From Saitoella complicata NRRL Y-17804 (Eukaryota; Ascomycota; Saitoellomycetes; Saitoellales; Saitoellaceae), in contig NW_017567001.1 in assembly GCF_001661265.1 (NCBI RefSeq), positions 310,001-374,000 on the forward strand: a stretch of DNA of 64,000 bases, given 5' to 3'. Within the stretch, counting starts at the first letter, position 1; every line of letters begins with the position of its first letter. Below, piece by piece: positions 29,875 through 41,721 of this stretch. The notes under the pieces are model-generated. The model worked only from the letters and a program-made list of their open reading frames with translations, did no database searches and was not told where the DNA came from. The translations under genes and the position numbers were made by a program.

Positions 29875-32738
29875 ATGTCAGTCCTGGCCTCCAGCATGGA
29901 AGCCTTGTCTCTCTCCGGCCTCTCAAAGCGCACACCATCGATGCCGACATCGCTCAGCTCATCGACCCCACGCAACACAACACCCATCGCGAATGGACTA
30001 CCCCTTTCCGCGCCGACAGCGGCGAACAGCATCATGAACAAAACGGCAGTCCCCGGCAAGTCACTATATCAATACTGTCTGAACCTACGAGATAGACTCA
30101 TGGACGTTCCGGGATTCGAGTTGTGGCTTACCGCTGCCGCTGTCGCAGCCAATGATCCAGAAGACTCTACGGCGTCCATTGCGATGGCAACAGGGATGGC
30201 GGATGACCCCGTCAGTCAATTGTGGAGATGTTTCAGGCTGGGTGCGCCATTATGTGTTTTGTTCAATGCGATGAAGCCGAAGAAGGAGTTGGTGGTGAAT
30301 GCGGATGTGACGTTCAGCAACCCGAATGCAGGGAAAGCGAGTGTGTATCACTTCCTGCTTGGGTGTAGGAATGAGCTTGGGATGGAGGATGATGAGTTGT
30401 TTACTATCAGTCAGTTGTATCAGGATGATACGAGTGGATTTGTTCATGTATGCTGGGTATCGGGTATTGTTGTGGACGAGTGCTAACATGAGGATACAGA
30501 TTACGAAGACGGTCAGTCTGGTATTGGATAAATTGGAGGAGAAGAATATGCTGGTGAAGAGGGATAAGTCGAGACAGTCTACGATTGAGACGGAGGGGCC
30601 TAAAGATAATCGGGATAAGGTTGTGCTCGAGCTGTTAGAGACTGAGAGGAAATACGTACAGGATTTGGAGCTGTTACAGGTATGTAATTCTGTGTGATGA
30701 CATGGCTTTCGCTAACGGCTTTGTACAGCACTATATGCGTGAACTTCAGGCACAGGAAATCGTCTCTGCGGATACTATCCATATGCTTTTTGCGAATTTG
30801 AACACTCTTGTCGATTTTCAGCGCCGGTTCCTCATTGGTGTGGAGGGTAACGCAGCAAAGCCACCGGATCAGCAGCGTTTCGGTGCACTTTTCCTTACCA
30901 TGGAAGAAGGTTTCTCAGTCTACGAACCATTCTCTTCAAACTATACCTACGCAAACGAGCTCGCGATTGAGGAGACGCCCAAGTTGATGAAGCTATCGCA
31001 TCTCGTGGAACCGAGTTATGAGTTGCCGAGTTTGTTGATCAAGCCAATTCAGAGGATTTGCAAATATCCATTGCTGTTGAAAGAGTTGGTCAAGTACACC
31101 GATAATGCGGATGCGAATTTTGAGGAGTTGGAGGCGGGTATGGAGAGTGTGAAGCGTGTTACGGACCGTGTGAACGAGACGAGACGAAAACAGGAGAATG
31201 AGGTCGTTGTGATGGAGCTTGAGAGGCGGGTGGAGGATTGGAAGGGGCATTCGGTTGCGTCGTTCGGGTCGCTTCTGTTGGAGGATATGTTCCATGTGAC
31301 AAAGGGTGAGGTGGAGAGGGAGTACCATGTGTACTTGTTCGAGAGGATCTTGTTGTGCTGTAAGGAAGTCAGTGCGACGAAGAAGCAGGCGAAGAACCTG
31401 AGTATCAATAAGAAGACGAAGAAGAGGGGGAGTTTGCAGTTGAAGGGACGGATCTTTATCAACAACATGGTGGAGATTGTGCCGCATGCGTCGCCTGGGC
31501 TTTATACCTTGCAGGTGTATTGGCGGGGTGATGTTGATCAGGAGTACTTTTCGCTGAGGTGCAGGAATGAGGAGAATTTGAAGCAGTGGACGGCGTCGCT
31601 GACGAGGTTGATTGAGGATACCCGTGCGATGCGGGCGCGGATGGAGGAGGCTCGGTTGCCGAATGTGCCAAATTCGACGAACCCAAGACAGATTTCGAAC
31701 ACGCAGTTTGTGTCACTGCAGAATTTGGATCTCGGATACAGACCAAATAGCGAGAGTGATGATGAGGAAGATTCATACCGAGGCACGAGACCTAGCTACG
31801 AAGTGGGTCATGAGGAGCTGAGTTCGTTCCCGATGAGTCGTGAGGCGAGTACGTCGAGTGTGAGGTCGAGGTCGACGACGGCGGATAGTGTTGCCGGGAG
31901 CATCAACTATCCTGCGCGGGGTCCCTCGGGCAGGTATCCCGTTGGAGGACCACGCGTGTCGACGTCGACTGACTCCGCGTCGTATGGGCATTCCTTTTTT
32001 TCTCCTTCGCCGATTACGGAGTCGCCGAATAGCTCGGCGAGGGGAAGTACTGGTAATGGAGGATACCCCTTCCCGAGAACCTCGATGGGTAGTTCGATCA
32101 ACGGTGATCAGAACCGGTTTACAGCGCCAGCGATGGGGAGGACGACGAGTAGGGATAGTAACAACTATCCCCCGAGCAGGCAGCCATCGATGTCAAGACC
32201 TGCTGTGTTGGCGCGGAATAGGAGTGCGAGTAGTCCCAATGTGCCGAGCATTACAGCGGCGAAACCGGGTGTTAATGGGGTTCCGCCTATGCCGCCTCCG
32301 CCGACGTCTGCTGCGATGTACAGGGCCCAGAGCAATAATGTTACGCCACCGTCTATGTTGCATGCACCATCCTCACGAACATCAATGTCGAGCCAGGGTA
32401 CGTCGAGTATCCCTCCAACCCCCTCAACAGCGGGCATCCCCAACAACCAAATTAAAGTCAAAGTCAACTACCTCGACGATATCTTCGTCGTCGTCGTCGC
32501 CCCCAGCATCTCATATGAGAAACTCATGGAACGCGTTGAGAAGAAGGTGAGGTTGTGCGGTGATCGGAGTGCTGCGGATTTGAGTCAGGGCATTCGGATG
32601 AAGTACATGGATGAAGATGGAGATTTGATTACGATTAATTCGGATGAGGATGTGGGGATGGCGATTGAGGCTATTGGGCCGAGAGATGAAGGGGGCATTC
32701 TTGGTGGCGGGTCGGTGTTGAATCTGTATGTCGCTTGA
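29875..32738 (+). CDS. CDC24: Rho guanine-nucleotide exchange factor Cdc24/Scd1
   Basis: The GEF that activates Cdc42 and sets cell polarity and hyphal growth. Three exons (29875-30447, 30500-30679, 30729-32738), with introns of 52 and 49 bases, give 920 residues. Domains in order: a calponin-homology-like region (about 60-190, LYQYCLNLRDRLMDVPGFEL), the DH domain (about 225-410, LELLETERKYVQDLELLQ and SLLIKPIQRICKYPLLLKEL), a PH domain (about 420-560, with LQLKGRIFINNMVEIVPH and YFSLRCRNEENLKQWTASL), a Ser/Pro-rich linker (about 570-810) that could bind scaffolds, and a C-terminal PB1 domain (IKVKVNYLDDIFVVVVAPS, MKYMDEDGDLITINSDEDVG). The PB1 acidic loop DEDGDLITINSDED is the part that binds Bem1/Scd2. 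All domains look intact. Confidence 0.96.
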
Positions 32739-33608
32739 GGTGACAACAATCTTTGGGTGGAAGCTGTGATGGGTGCGCGTGAGGGTTTGGTTTGAGATCT
32801 TCGAGGGATTTATTTGGGATATTTACGTTCTTTGGTTTTCTTTTCCTGTTGTTTTGTGTTTCTACGTGTTCTGCGTTTGGAGTTGTTTCTGTTGGTACCC
32901 TTTTGTGCCTTTGGACTGCTTTGATGGGAGCTCCGGAGTACGTCTTTCTCTTGCTGCGGGGATTTGTTCTGTTCGGTTTGTTTCTTCTTTATAGGGCATT
33001 GCTTATGCTGAGGTATACTATGAGAGTGAGAATGGAAAGTATGTATGTTATGCTCATGACCGTGGTTCCCTGTTCCCTGCGTCTTGCTGCCATCGATATC
33101 GTCCGTACGCCTGCAGTCCATCTATGCATTCGCGTGACAGAATTAGCTGCAGTACAATCTCTCAACCGTTGTTACACTCGCTTGTTGTGATGTGAAGTTT
33201 CTTGCTACTAGATGCCTACCTGTGTGCTGTTCATTCTGCGACAGGTGTTCCCACGCTTTCGTGGTCAACCACATATGCGAGCACCAAATGAAGATACGTT
33301 CTTCCTTCCGGCAAACAGCCCGTCACTGAACTCGCCAGAGGCGAACAAGGTTGAACCATCTGAAGGTCGAGACTGCCGAGGAGTGTTTACACAAGCTGTA
33401 GTCATTTGGTAATGAAAGTATGTTGAAGCTCAGGTGGGCCAGAGGACACAGGCATTCTTCACGCACCAAAGTTAAGTCAAAGCTCTGAAGACCGACAGTA
33501 GCGATACATACCAGGATCCACTGAGAACGACTGGCAAATCTCGTGGGAAAATAACGTCCAGGAAGTCAGTGTACAATAGTCAAATTGGCGGCCCCGTGCC
33601 ACCATCTA
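32739..33608. other. Gene-free stretch between CDC24 and tRNA-Leu
   Basis: About 870 bases. The first half is T- and G-rich 3' flank of CDC24. I see no coding signal and no second RNA gene. Confidence 0.4.
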
Positions 33609-33703
33609 GGCGAAGTGGCCGAGCGGTCTAAGGCGCCGTGTTAAGGTTACTATCAGTAATCCCGCGGTCCGAAAGGGCGCGAGTTCGAATCTCGTCTTCG
33701 TCA
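33609..33703 (+). tRNA. tRNA-Leu, anticodon AAG, with a 15-base intron
   Basis: Cloverleaf drawn by hand. The acceptor strands GGCGAAG and CTTCGTC pair with one G-U, followed by discriminator A. The D arm is GGCCGAGCGGTCTAAGGC, a class II (leucine-like) form. The anticodon stem CCGTG/CGCGG is closed by the loop TTAAGGC with anticodon AAG, after removal of the intron at 33647-33661. A long variable arm TCCGAAAGGGC and a T arm GCGAG-TTCGAAT-CTCGT complete it. The mature form is 80 bases before CCA. A T-run (TTCTTTTTTT) at about 33710 could end Pol III transcription. Confidence 0.93.
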
Positions 33704-33883
33704 CCATATTCTTTTTTTGTTCGTTCCCTTTCCTATGCTCAGCCATCTGCTGCGCCCCAAATATGACGGCACACGCCATATTACCTGGACTTGAAATGTT
33801 GCGACTTTAAAATTACACCTCGAAGCTTGATCACGTATAAAGACAGATCCATAGACTACAGCAGCTCAAGATTCCAAACGACA

Positions 33884-35303
33884 ATGACTGAGCAGCATCT
33901 TGTAACAATTGACTCCGTCAAGGCATACCAGCTCTACGACGGCGAGGAGGTGTGTAGAGAGTCGGTGTCTTGAAGCGCTCTTGCTGACAAAGTCTTACCC
34001 ACAGATCCCATTGGCTGAAGGCCAACTCATGCTTACTGCCCACAATGGCTCCTCCATCCTCGCTATTCATCCCGACCTCACCATTCCCCTCGAATCTGAT
34101 ACCAACGTGATCTCACGGTCACTATACACATACATCATCCCTATTGCTGACGTTGAATCGACATCAATCCGGATCGACCTCCCTCAGTCAACACCCACAG
34201 ACCTCTGCGAGTATTTTGAGCACTATCTGGGTGAACTGTGTGCGTTTGAGGCTGCAAGCACCCAAGTCTCGGAGAAGGCGCCCATCCGCAACGCACTCGT
34301 CCTAATCGACGAAGACGACGGCTCCATCGTCGGGCGCGTCTCAGAAGACCTCCAAATCCGGGAATCACCCATCCTTTCTCGTCCCGGTCACGAAAAGGAC
34401 GCAGTACTCATCGACCTCGCCAAGCCCTCTCCTTCCGCTTCTCCCAGTCCTTTGGGCTTAACACGTCCTCCAGTCCTCCACGCCGAATCCGCAACATCTA
34501 TTACCGACAAAGAAGAGTCTGACGCATTCAATACCACGGCTCGATTTATCGGGAAAGCACTCACTGTCGGTGCAGGCGCAATTGGCTCAGGCTTCCACCT
34601 CGCCGCACAAGCCTACACCAAACGCACAAAGCCCAGCACAGCAACCTCATACACCCCCCGCACAAAGGAGAGCTTCCGAAAGGTAAAGTCAGCGACAGAC
34701 ACAGCCGCCCGCTACTCTGGCGTCGCCTCCGGCGCAGTCGTCGGAGTCGCAAACCGCGTAGGCGCACAAATCGCCTCCACCGTCCTCCCCAAACAACGAA
34801 CCAACACCAAAACTGGACAACCCACAGGGTTACGTGCCACACTGGCTAAAGCGAGTAATGCGTTTAATATCGTTGCGGATTCGGCGGAGGATGCGGGTAA
34901 GCATATTTTGAATGAGAGTTCGACGGCGATTGGGACGGTTGTGGGACATACGTATGGACCGGACGCACAAGCTGCCGCGATGGCTGTCGGTGGGTCAGTG
35001 AAGAACTTGGGGCTGGTGTACATCGACGCAATGGGCGTGACACGCCGGGCACTACTCAAAGGCGTCGCACAGGGTGCAATTAAATACAAAAAGATCAACA
35101 AGGAGACCGGGAAAGTCGAGGAGGGTGAGATTGTTGTACAGGGTGAAGGCGTGGGAGGAGGAATGGGGGCGAGTGGGAGACTGAGTGGGGATGGGAAGGG
35201 CGTTGCGAGCAGTATTGGGGAGGCGGTACAGAAAATTGAGGCGGAGGGGGGGCAGATTACGGGGGTTGTGGTGGATGAGAAGGTACGGCCTGTGAGGGAC
35301 TGA
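33884..35303 (+). CDS. Senescence-domain/spartin-like protein
   Basis: A 454-residue protein with a C-terminal senescence/spartin domain, the kind that binds lipid droplets and contact sites in animals. Two exons join over a 55-base intron (33950-34004): MTEQHLVTIDSVKAYQLYDG then IPLAEGQLMLTAHNGSSIL. The first 150 residues form a beta-rich region like the plant-related-to-senescence N-terminus. A disordered linker follows (KPSPSASPSPLGLTRP). The senescence domain starts at about 220 with TTARFIGKALTVGAGAIGSG, has VASGAVVGVANRVGAQIAS and AAAMAVGGSVKNLGLVYID, and is rich in Gly/Ala helices suited to membranes. A reading from a Met at 33909 starts in the wrong frame and is not the start. Confidence 0.85.
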
Positions 35304-35564
35304 GGGGAGGACGCAGCTTGGAGGTTCGTAGTATGACTGGATAGAGATTGATACCAAAGACCTTCAACAACAATATGCCACTGTTGAATCAATGCACGTT
35401 AATTCGGTTCCCATGTTCACGGGAAACAAAGTTCCGAGGAGAGAGGGCCAGAACAGGTAAAAGTAGGGTATCATGGGAATTAACTAACAGCTATCGTACA
35501 GAATCCTGACTATAAAACTAGTATCGTACACCTCATCTGCCCCTCTATCTCTATCCAGGCCATC

Positions 35565-37115
35565 CTATAGATTCCTCAGCGTCTGATCCGAACTCCCCGA
35601 ATTCGCCCTACTCAGATTCTCCTTATGCTCAACCTTCTCATCATCTCCATGACTTCCTGTCTCAATATCCTTCTGTGCCTTCATGATCCGTCCAGTCTTG
35701 CCTTCTGTCAATGCGCCCGAAGCGAAGATGACGTCGATCTCTTCGAGGGTCTTGCCCGCTGTTTCGGGGAAGAAGAAGTAGACGACTGGGATTGAAATGA
35801 TACAGACGCAGAGGAAGACGAGGTAAAAGCGCCAGGAGATGGTGTCGATAGCCACCGGGGAGACTTCCGCGATGAGGAATGCCGTGAGCCACTCTGCAGA
35901 TGTAGCGAATCCTGAACCGATATGGCGGACGTTGAGGGGCGTGATTTCGGAGGGGTAAATCCAGGGTACCGAAAGCCAGGAGAAGGCGAACGCGATTTGG
36001 TAGAGGAAGATCATGACGATGGCGATGTAGAGACATGCTCTGGATGAGCGTGTGACGAAGATGATGAAGAGGAGCCAAGCGAGTGACATTGCCACGGACC
36101 CAAACATGAGCATCTTGCGTCTTCCCAAACGGTCGACGTAGAAGATCGGTGGGATAGAGGCGATGAGGTATACCACTGCTGCTATTCCACCGATGATGAG
36201 GGCCAGATTTCCGGAGAGGAAGAGTTGATTTTCGATGAGGTAAGGGAGGTAGTTCACCACCACCGAAATACCCGTGAATTGCTGGATACATTGCACGACG
36301 AAGCCGAGGATAATTCGGCGTGTGATTTTTAGTTCGGAGTTTTTGTTGCGGAACATGTCGCGGATTGTGAATTTCGGTTGTTCGCGTTCGAGTTTGATGG
36401 CTTCCAAGATACCATTTCTCTCACGCTGTAAGATCACCCCGTTGGCGGGTTCGTCAAGGAGACGGGCCATGACGTGGTCTGCTTCCTCTGTCCTCCCTAC
36501 AGCGTAGAGCCAGCGTGGTGATTCAGGCAGGAAGAGAACCATACAGATGGTGAGGAGTGCAAAGAATGCTTGGAACGCGATAGGGAAGCGCCAGACGACT
36601 TGCCCGGATGCACCGCGGACCATGGCATAATCGAGCCAATACGCGATCACGATTCCGGCTGATACGATAGCGAGTTGGGTTGCGATCAGGGAACCACGCG
36701 CTTCGGCCTTTGCAGTCTCGGAGACCCAGGTTGGGATTGTTGCTGTGTTGAGACCTGTTCCCATGCCTGTCACGATTCGCCCCACGATGAGTTGTGGAAC
36801 GCCATAAGACGCAGCCTGGATGATTGTACCGATGATAAGAACGACGTTTCCGAGGAGAAGGGTTCGTCGACGACCGAGTTTGAAACCAAAGGCAGCAGCG
36901 AGCATACACCCAATAAAACACCCCAAATTATACACGGCGACGATCGTACCCGTCGTCCCCGACGAAGGGTTCCCCATTGCGGAGGTGAAAGAGGGAGCAG
37001 TGATGAGACCAGCCATGACTCCATTGTCGTAGCCGAAGAGAATGAAACAGGAGCCCGAGGCTGCAGTGATGGCATAAATGAGGGCTGTGCCTCGGAGTTT
37101 GGTAAAGTCGAGCAT
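35565..37115 (-). CDS. Sugar-porter family MFS transporter
   Basis: A plasma-membrane hexose-type transporter with twelve predicted membrane helices and 516 residues, single exon. Signatures of the sugar porter family are all present: GYDNGVMAGL in helix 1, GRRRTLLLG after helix 2, PESPRWLYAVGR at the end of helix 6, the helix 7 QQFTG motif, DRLGRRKML after helix 8, a helix 10 WIYPSEITPLNVR and the C-terminal PETAGKTLEEID. The cytoplasmic tail (NSGSSDQTLRNL) is hydrophilic. Substrate is not deducible. Only FBP1 lies near, and no catabolic cluster is visible. Confidence 0.93.
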   Translation of the reverse strand: MLDFTKLRGTALIYAITAASGSCFILFGYDNGVMAGLITAPSFTSAMGNPSSGTTGTIVAVYNLGCFIGCMLAAAFGFKLGRRRTLLLGNVVLIIGTIIQAASYGVPQLIVGRIVTGMGTGLNTATIPTWVSETAKAEARGSLIATQLAIVSAGIVIAYWLDYAMVRGASGQVVWRFPIAFQAFFALLTICMVLFLPESPRWLYAVGRTEEADHVMARLLDEPANGVILQRERNGILEAIKLEREQPKFTIRDMFRNKNSELKITRRIILGFVVQCIQQFTGISVVVNYLPYLIENQLFLSGNLALIIGGIAAVVYLIASIPPIFYVDRLGRRKMLMFGSVAMSLAWLLFIIFVTRSSRACLYIAIVMIFLYQIAFAFSWLSVPWIYPSEITPLNVRHIGSGFATSAEWLTAFLIAEVSPVAIDTISWRFYLVFLCVCIISIPVVYFFFPETAGKTLEEIDVIFASGALTEGKTGRIMKAQKDIETGSHGDDEKVEHKENLSRANSGSSDQTLRNL

Positions 37116-37867
37116 CGTGGAGAGTCAATTGCTCCCAGTCCGACTGGAAGCTTGGGTATTCGAGAACATGGCATACACACTAGGATATATACCCGTCCTC
37201 CCCAACTACATGCTACCCCGTCTCTAGTCTCGTATCCCCCCCGTCCATCTACAACCATACCCCTCAACGAACCATCAACACCGTCAACGGCGCAAACCAC
37301 GCTGAAGCAATGACCTATGTGGTGGACCCATATGCTGCAATGCTGAACACCGTCGTGCATCTTCTACGGGTTCTGCTTTCCTTTCGAGCGGTGATCTGCG
37401 CCAATCGCAACCCGCGGGGGATAGGGGTGAAGGTTGGTGTGTGCGAGGTGAAGTCATACCGCGTAAACAGTGGAAAGTAAGTCGTATAGAGGACGGAATG
37501 GACGGGAGTGTTCGATTTGGGTAGGATTAATTGTTTTATCCGAGGGAGATTAGGGGTTACATGGAAGCGAGGGTGGGGCTGTGCTGGCATGGTTCCGGTT
37601 GGTCGAGCTCGTGGTGATCGATGATCAGGGAGATACTCGGCGATTGGATGGACGGGGGAACGTCCGTGCTTGCTACACGTTCAATCGGTCTGTGCTTTGA
37701 CAACTTTCATTCATTTCCCATAACTGCAACGTACAAGTATAGCTAGATAAAGCTCCATATCGGGTATGACCAATAACATGATCAAAGAGGGTATCCCATA
37801 CTTTTACAATTCATCATCCACTAGCAACTCCAGTCAACACTCTTTCACCTCCAACTCGAACTCAGTT
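37116..37867. other. Gene-free stretch between the sugar transporter and FBP1
   Basis: About 750 bases with the transporter promoter and the FBP1 3' end. Two small minus-strand frames here have no family features. Nothing else seen. Confidence 0.4.
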
Positions 37868-38962
37868 CTAGTTAGCCTTGTTACCGCCGCCATACTTCGC
37901 ATAAACAGCCTTGACCTCCTGCATCTGCTTCTTCGACCCGAGCCAGATTCCACACCTCTCGTGAATATTCGTCGGCACAACCTCCAACATCCTCTTCTCC
38001 CCACTCCAGGCCTCACCACCCGCCTGCTCCATAACCATCGCCATCGGGAAACACTCGTACAAGATCCTCAGTTTTCCGGGTCCGCGGGTATCGTTGGGGT
38101 AAGCAAACAACCCACCATAACAAATCGTGCGGTGAACATCGGCGACCATGGACCCGATGTAACGGGCAGAGTAGGGCTTACCCTCAGACGGGAACTTGAT
38201 GGAGTTGAAGTATTCCGTACAGGGTTCGTCCCAGTACTTTGCATTTCCCTCGTTAACGGAGTAGATTGCCTTTGAGTCGGGGATGGTCATGTTGGGGTGG
38301 GTCAAGATGAACTCACCGAGGGCGTTGTCGAGGGTGAATCCGTTTACGCCGTGGCCGGTTGTGAGGACGAGGTTGGTGGAGGCGGCGTACATGCAGTATC
38401 CGGCGCATACCATGTCGAGGCCATTGCGGTTCAAGATGTCTTCGACGGTACCTTCGGAGCCGTCACGGATTTTGTAGATACCGAAGATGGTTCCGACCGA
38501 AACTCCGGCGTCCAAGTTGGATGATCCGTCGATGGGATCACAGGCGATACAGTACTTTCCCTTCATGGGCCCTTCAACAATGATTGGGTGTTCCTCCTCT
38601 TCGGAGACGATCACTGCGACTTTTCCGCAGTTCTTCATTTGGTTTACGAAGATGTCGTTACCCAATACATCCAGTTTCTTCTGATCATCACCGGTGGCGT
38701 TGGAGGCCCCGGCAAGACCGACGAGGTTGATGAGTTGGGCGCGGCGGATGTTGAAAGCGATGAATTTGCAGGTGAGTTGGACGGCGTTGAGGAGTTGGGT
38801 TAGGTCTCCCGAAGCGGATTGTCCAAATTTCTGCTGTTCTTGGAGGATGAACCTCGTCAAGGTTGGGATATCTGCCCTTCTGCATCAGCACACTGCTTCA
38901 ATTAACGCCTTGTGGATGATGAAGGACATACCAGTGTTGATTTGAGTAGGGACTTCGGACAT
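37868..38962 (-). CDS. FBP1: Fructose-1,6-bisphosphatase
   Basis: The gluconeogenic enzyme that removes the 1-phosphate of fructose-1,6-bisphosphate. Exon 1 (38932-38962) encodes MSEVPTQINT and a split Asp codon; a 60-base intron (38872-38931) leads to exon 2 with IPTLTRFILQEQQKFGQ. Seen: DPIDGSSNLDAGVSVGTIFG with the metal-binding Asp residues, YSARYIGSMVADVHRTIC, and the substrate loop RILYECFPMAMVMEQAGG. 344 residues, as in yeast (348). Residue 2 is Ser, not the Pro at position 2 that yeast Fbp1 exposes for degradation by the GID ligase, so glucose-triggered turnover by that exact signal is not expected. The exon 2 frame has no Met at its beginning, so a Met-based start is misplaced. Confidence 0.95.
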
Positions 38963-40814
38963 GATTGATCTATGTGTTTGATGTGAAATGTGTGGTTCTG
39001 GGGCGGGTAGGGGTGTTCAGGGTTGTTATATGTCGGTGCACGTACAGGGTAACTTGGGGGTTGTCAATCCCTCCGACGGCCCCATATGACCGAAGCGCGA
39101 CATTAAGCGTGGGAGCCGAGGATGCTACATCACGACCTCTCTACGTTGCCAAGGAGCAGAAAGACAGAGGCAGGATGGAGACGGATGATTCGAGCCTTCA
39201 CCCCGTCAACTGGCTTCATGGACAGGCTGTACTGAGGGTACGGGCTATTCATGCTGGCCGGAGAAACGTTGATGCGGAGGAGTCGATGTTGTGAACGTGT
39301 ACCGCGCTACAAGCGGGGTATGACGCCGGAAGCGCTCATCCCGGCAACGCCCGGCACGGAACGGGTCCGAGTCCGACAAAACCCGAGGCCGGGATGACAG
39401 ACGGCGGTTTGCGGGCAGGATACAATTCTTGATACAATTCTTGATACAGATCTTTGGCTTCGGTCATGTGACTGGACCGTGAGATCCTCGTGCTTCGTTA
39501 GCTCGCACCGCAAAATCTTCACGCACAAAATCTCGAAGCAGCAGCGCTCCTCACTCACCACCAACCACCAACCATCAACCATGACCAACATGCCTGGTTG
39601 AACCATCATCATCCTCAAAAGGTAAGGCGAACTTATCTTCTTATTGGCAGTGCACAGTCCATCGATGCAGATTCAAAGTCGCGTCTCAATTGATGACAGC
39701 TTTATTAAATAACACAAACTAGAGTTTGTGACGACCTCTGGACCCAAAAAGGCCAAGTCGAGTGATCGTAATTGCATAATCTGATCTTGATGAGAACTGG
39801 ACTGTGCATTGTTGATGAGGAGTTTTTGTTTTCTCGTGGACACCGTGCTGACTGTTGGTGATAGATTTGATCAAACTACAACACATGCATACATTTGCAA
39901 CACACCTCGTTCGATGAGCTGAGAAGCCCGACATAGCGACACGATGTGATGTGCACAAGGTTAGTACCTATCTTCCGTTCAGGACAACGACGACGAAGAC
40001 GATACAACACCCGGAGACCCAATCTGATGATACACAAACTATTGGAATTACCGTCCGAGCTAAAGCTGAGGACAAAATTTTTGCTGCATTGTACTCTTTA
40101 TCTGAACATATCTTCGAACCCATCACTGGGTGTAGTCGATATCGAGGGTCGTTACCGGCTGTTGTCGTCATCATCGTCGTCGTTCACGAACTCATCTTCG
40201 TTTTCCTCCGACCTCAGAAGCTGACTGTTATATCTCCAGGTTAGCACCCACACCATTACCACCCAACCTATCGTGCCCAAGAAGTGTCAACGGGAGGCTG
40301 GAACGTACCATGATGATGTATCGCACTGGGCACCGACGTCCTTTTGGGCAATGTGAGCCAAGACACTGCATTAATCGCCAGGCCTCAGAAACCTGGTTTA
40401 ACTGAATCTTTGGTCGTTCTGCCTCCTTGCTTCTTGACCCTTACGGGTGAAGGGCATGGTTGGGGGAAGATGCGCATAGGGATTGGTCGCTGACCCTGAC
40501 CGCAGTGTGCTCGCTACACTATACACTTCTACGCACGTATTCTTCCGCGACCTCGTGTCCGGAGAGTGTAGGAAATCAGGAGTGAGGACGTCGACTGAAT
40601 GGTGAGTTGCAACTCGGAGGAAAACGTGCAAAGCCAAAGAAAAGACAACGATATGATGATCCCCTTTAGATGACGAGTCAGATCGGCGTTAGCCATGCTG
40701 ACAAACTTATTTTAATACCATTCATGCATTTCTGATCAATCGTTGTCTTTTTGGCTCTTGTACTTTTTTCGTTCGTGGCATGACACATGGACGTGTGCTG
40801 ATATTCTTTCTTAG
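38963..40814. other. Gene-poor stretch of about 1.85 kb
   Basis: I find no gene that I can support. Near 39950-40245 one frame has 97 codons and another reads acidic and Ser-rich residues (DNDDEDDTTPG; LLSSSSSSFTNSSSF). Strong-looking GTTAGT and TTAG splice sites nearby hint at upstream exons of the unrecognised gene that follows. I could not join them. FBP1 promoter elements must lie in the first few hundred bases. Confidence 0.35.
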
Positions 40815-41557
40815 ATGTCTTTTCATGTTCCTCCAACTTTGGACGACGACGCGCTTCGTTCTGGTGTTGCGGCCAAGGTGAATGACGGTGATGTCGATAA
40901 GGTTAGTTCAATGTCTTCTGCTTTCTGAGGCAGAGTACGCGAGGCTGCAATGGATGATATTACTATACCAATGACAAGCATATGTCCAAGGCCTGTGACA
41001 GGGCTCGTTGACGAGTGTTGTACCTGTCTGATGCAAACGCGTGCTCTCCTCACGGAAGCTTTCTTTTTCCGTCCAACAGGGATGCTAACAGCATCATCAG
41101 ATATGTTTACGCTTTTGTCTACTACCATTTATCGGCATACCTTGGACCCTCCACACGCACCATCAAGGTTAGTCGTTTTCTCGCACTGCCAACATCCACC
41201 CAAAAAGCACGTTGTTCCATACAAGGATGAGATCTCAAACACTCAATCTCACGACGGTCTTCGTGAAGTCTTTACTTTTGACGATACTGCCGTTGACACG
41301 GCTACGAGTACTGAATTCTATGGAACAAAGCATTGCTTTTTTGGCGTGTTGGCGGCTGCTTTTGACTTGACCGTTGGGGTAGTTTTGGCTGACTTGTTTC
41401 TTTTTTTTAGATTTCTGCATGTTTTGTATCGACGTTTGATAGGGGTGTTTCGGAGCTGAGCTTTGATGCTTGGGCCTCAAATGTGATTGTGGGATATATT
41501 CCACGGGCAGGTTTGACGTTCTTGCAGCAATACGGTGTTGGATATGAAAGTTCGTAG
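40815..41557 (+). CDS. Unrecognised multi-exon gene (3' exons supported)
   Basis: I do not recognise the product. Three 3' exons fit together in phase: 41101-41167 (ending AYLGPSTRTIK), 41208-41345 (HVVPYKDEISNTQSHDGL to FYGTKHCFFG) and 41411-41557 (ISACFVSTFDRGVSELSF, then ASNVIVGYIPRAGLTFLQ, ending YGVGYESS and TAG). Their introns (41168-41207 and 41346-41410) have GT..AG ends. The last has a long T-run acceptor, and the acceptor at 41100 follows a GCTAAC branch site. A possible first exon is 40815-40875 or 40815-40901 (MSFHVPPTLDDDALRSGVAA). Exons between about 40900 and 41100 are unresolved, as is the true 5' end. No signal peptide or membrane span is clear. The last codon may instead be a GTTCGT donor, with more sequence downstream. 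Confidence 0.4.
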
Positions 41558-41721
41558 GCTCCTCTCCATCACATACTCTGGTTTGAAACGCTGTCTTGCC
41601 GCTCCACATCGTCGAAGTGTCCGTGGTTCGCCGTCACGTAGAAGGGCCTTTGATCTTTCCCTGCGAGTGCTCTCGACCTTTTGCTTCGGGGTAATAAAGA
41701 TTCAAAGACGACGAAAATGCC

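Noticed and set aside
38963-41721. A CRISPR, origin or LTR element in the gene-poor stretch
   Set aside because: No repeats with regular spacing, no long terminal repeats and no polymerase or capsid-like frames are present.
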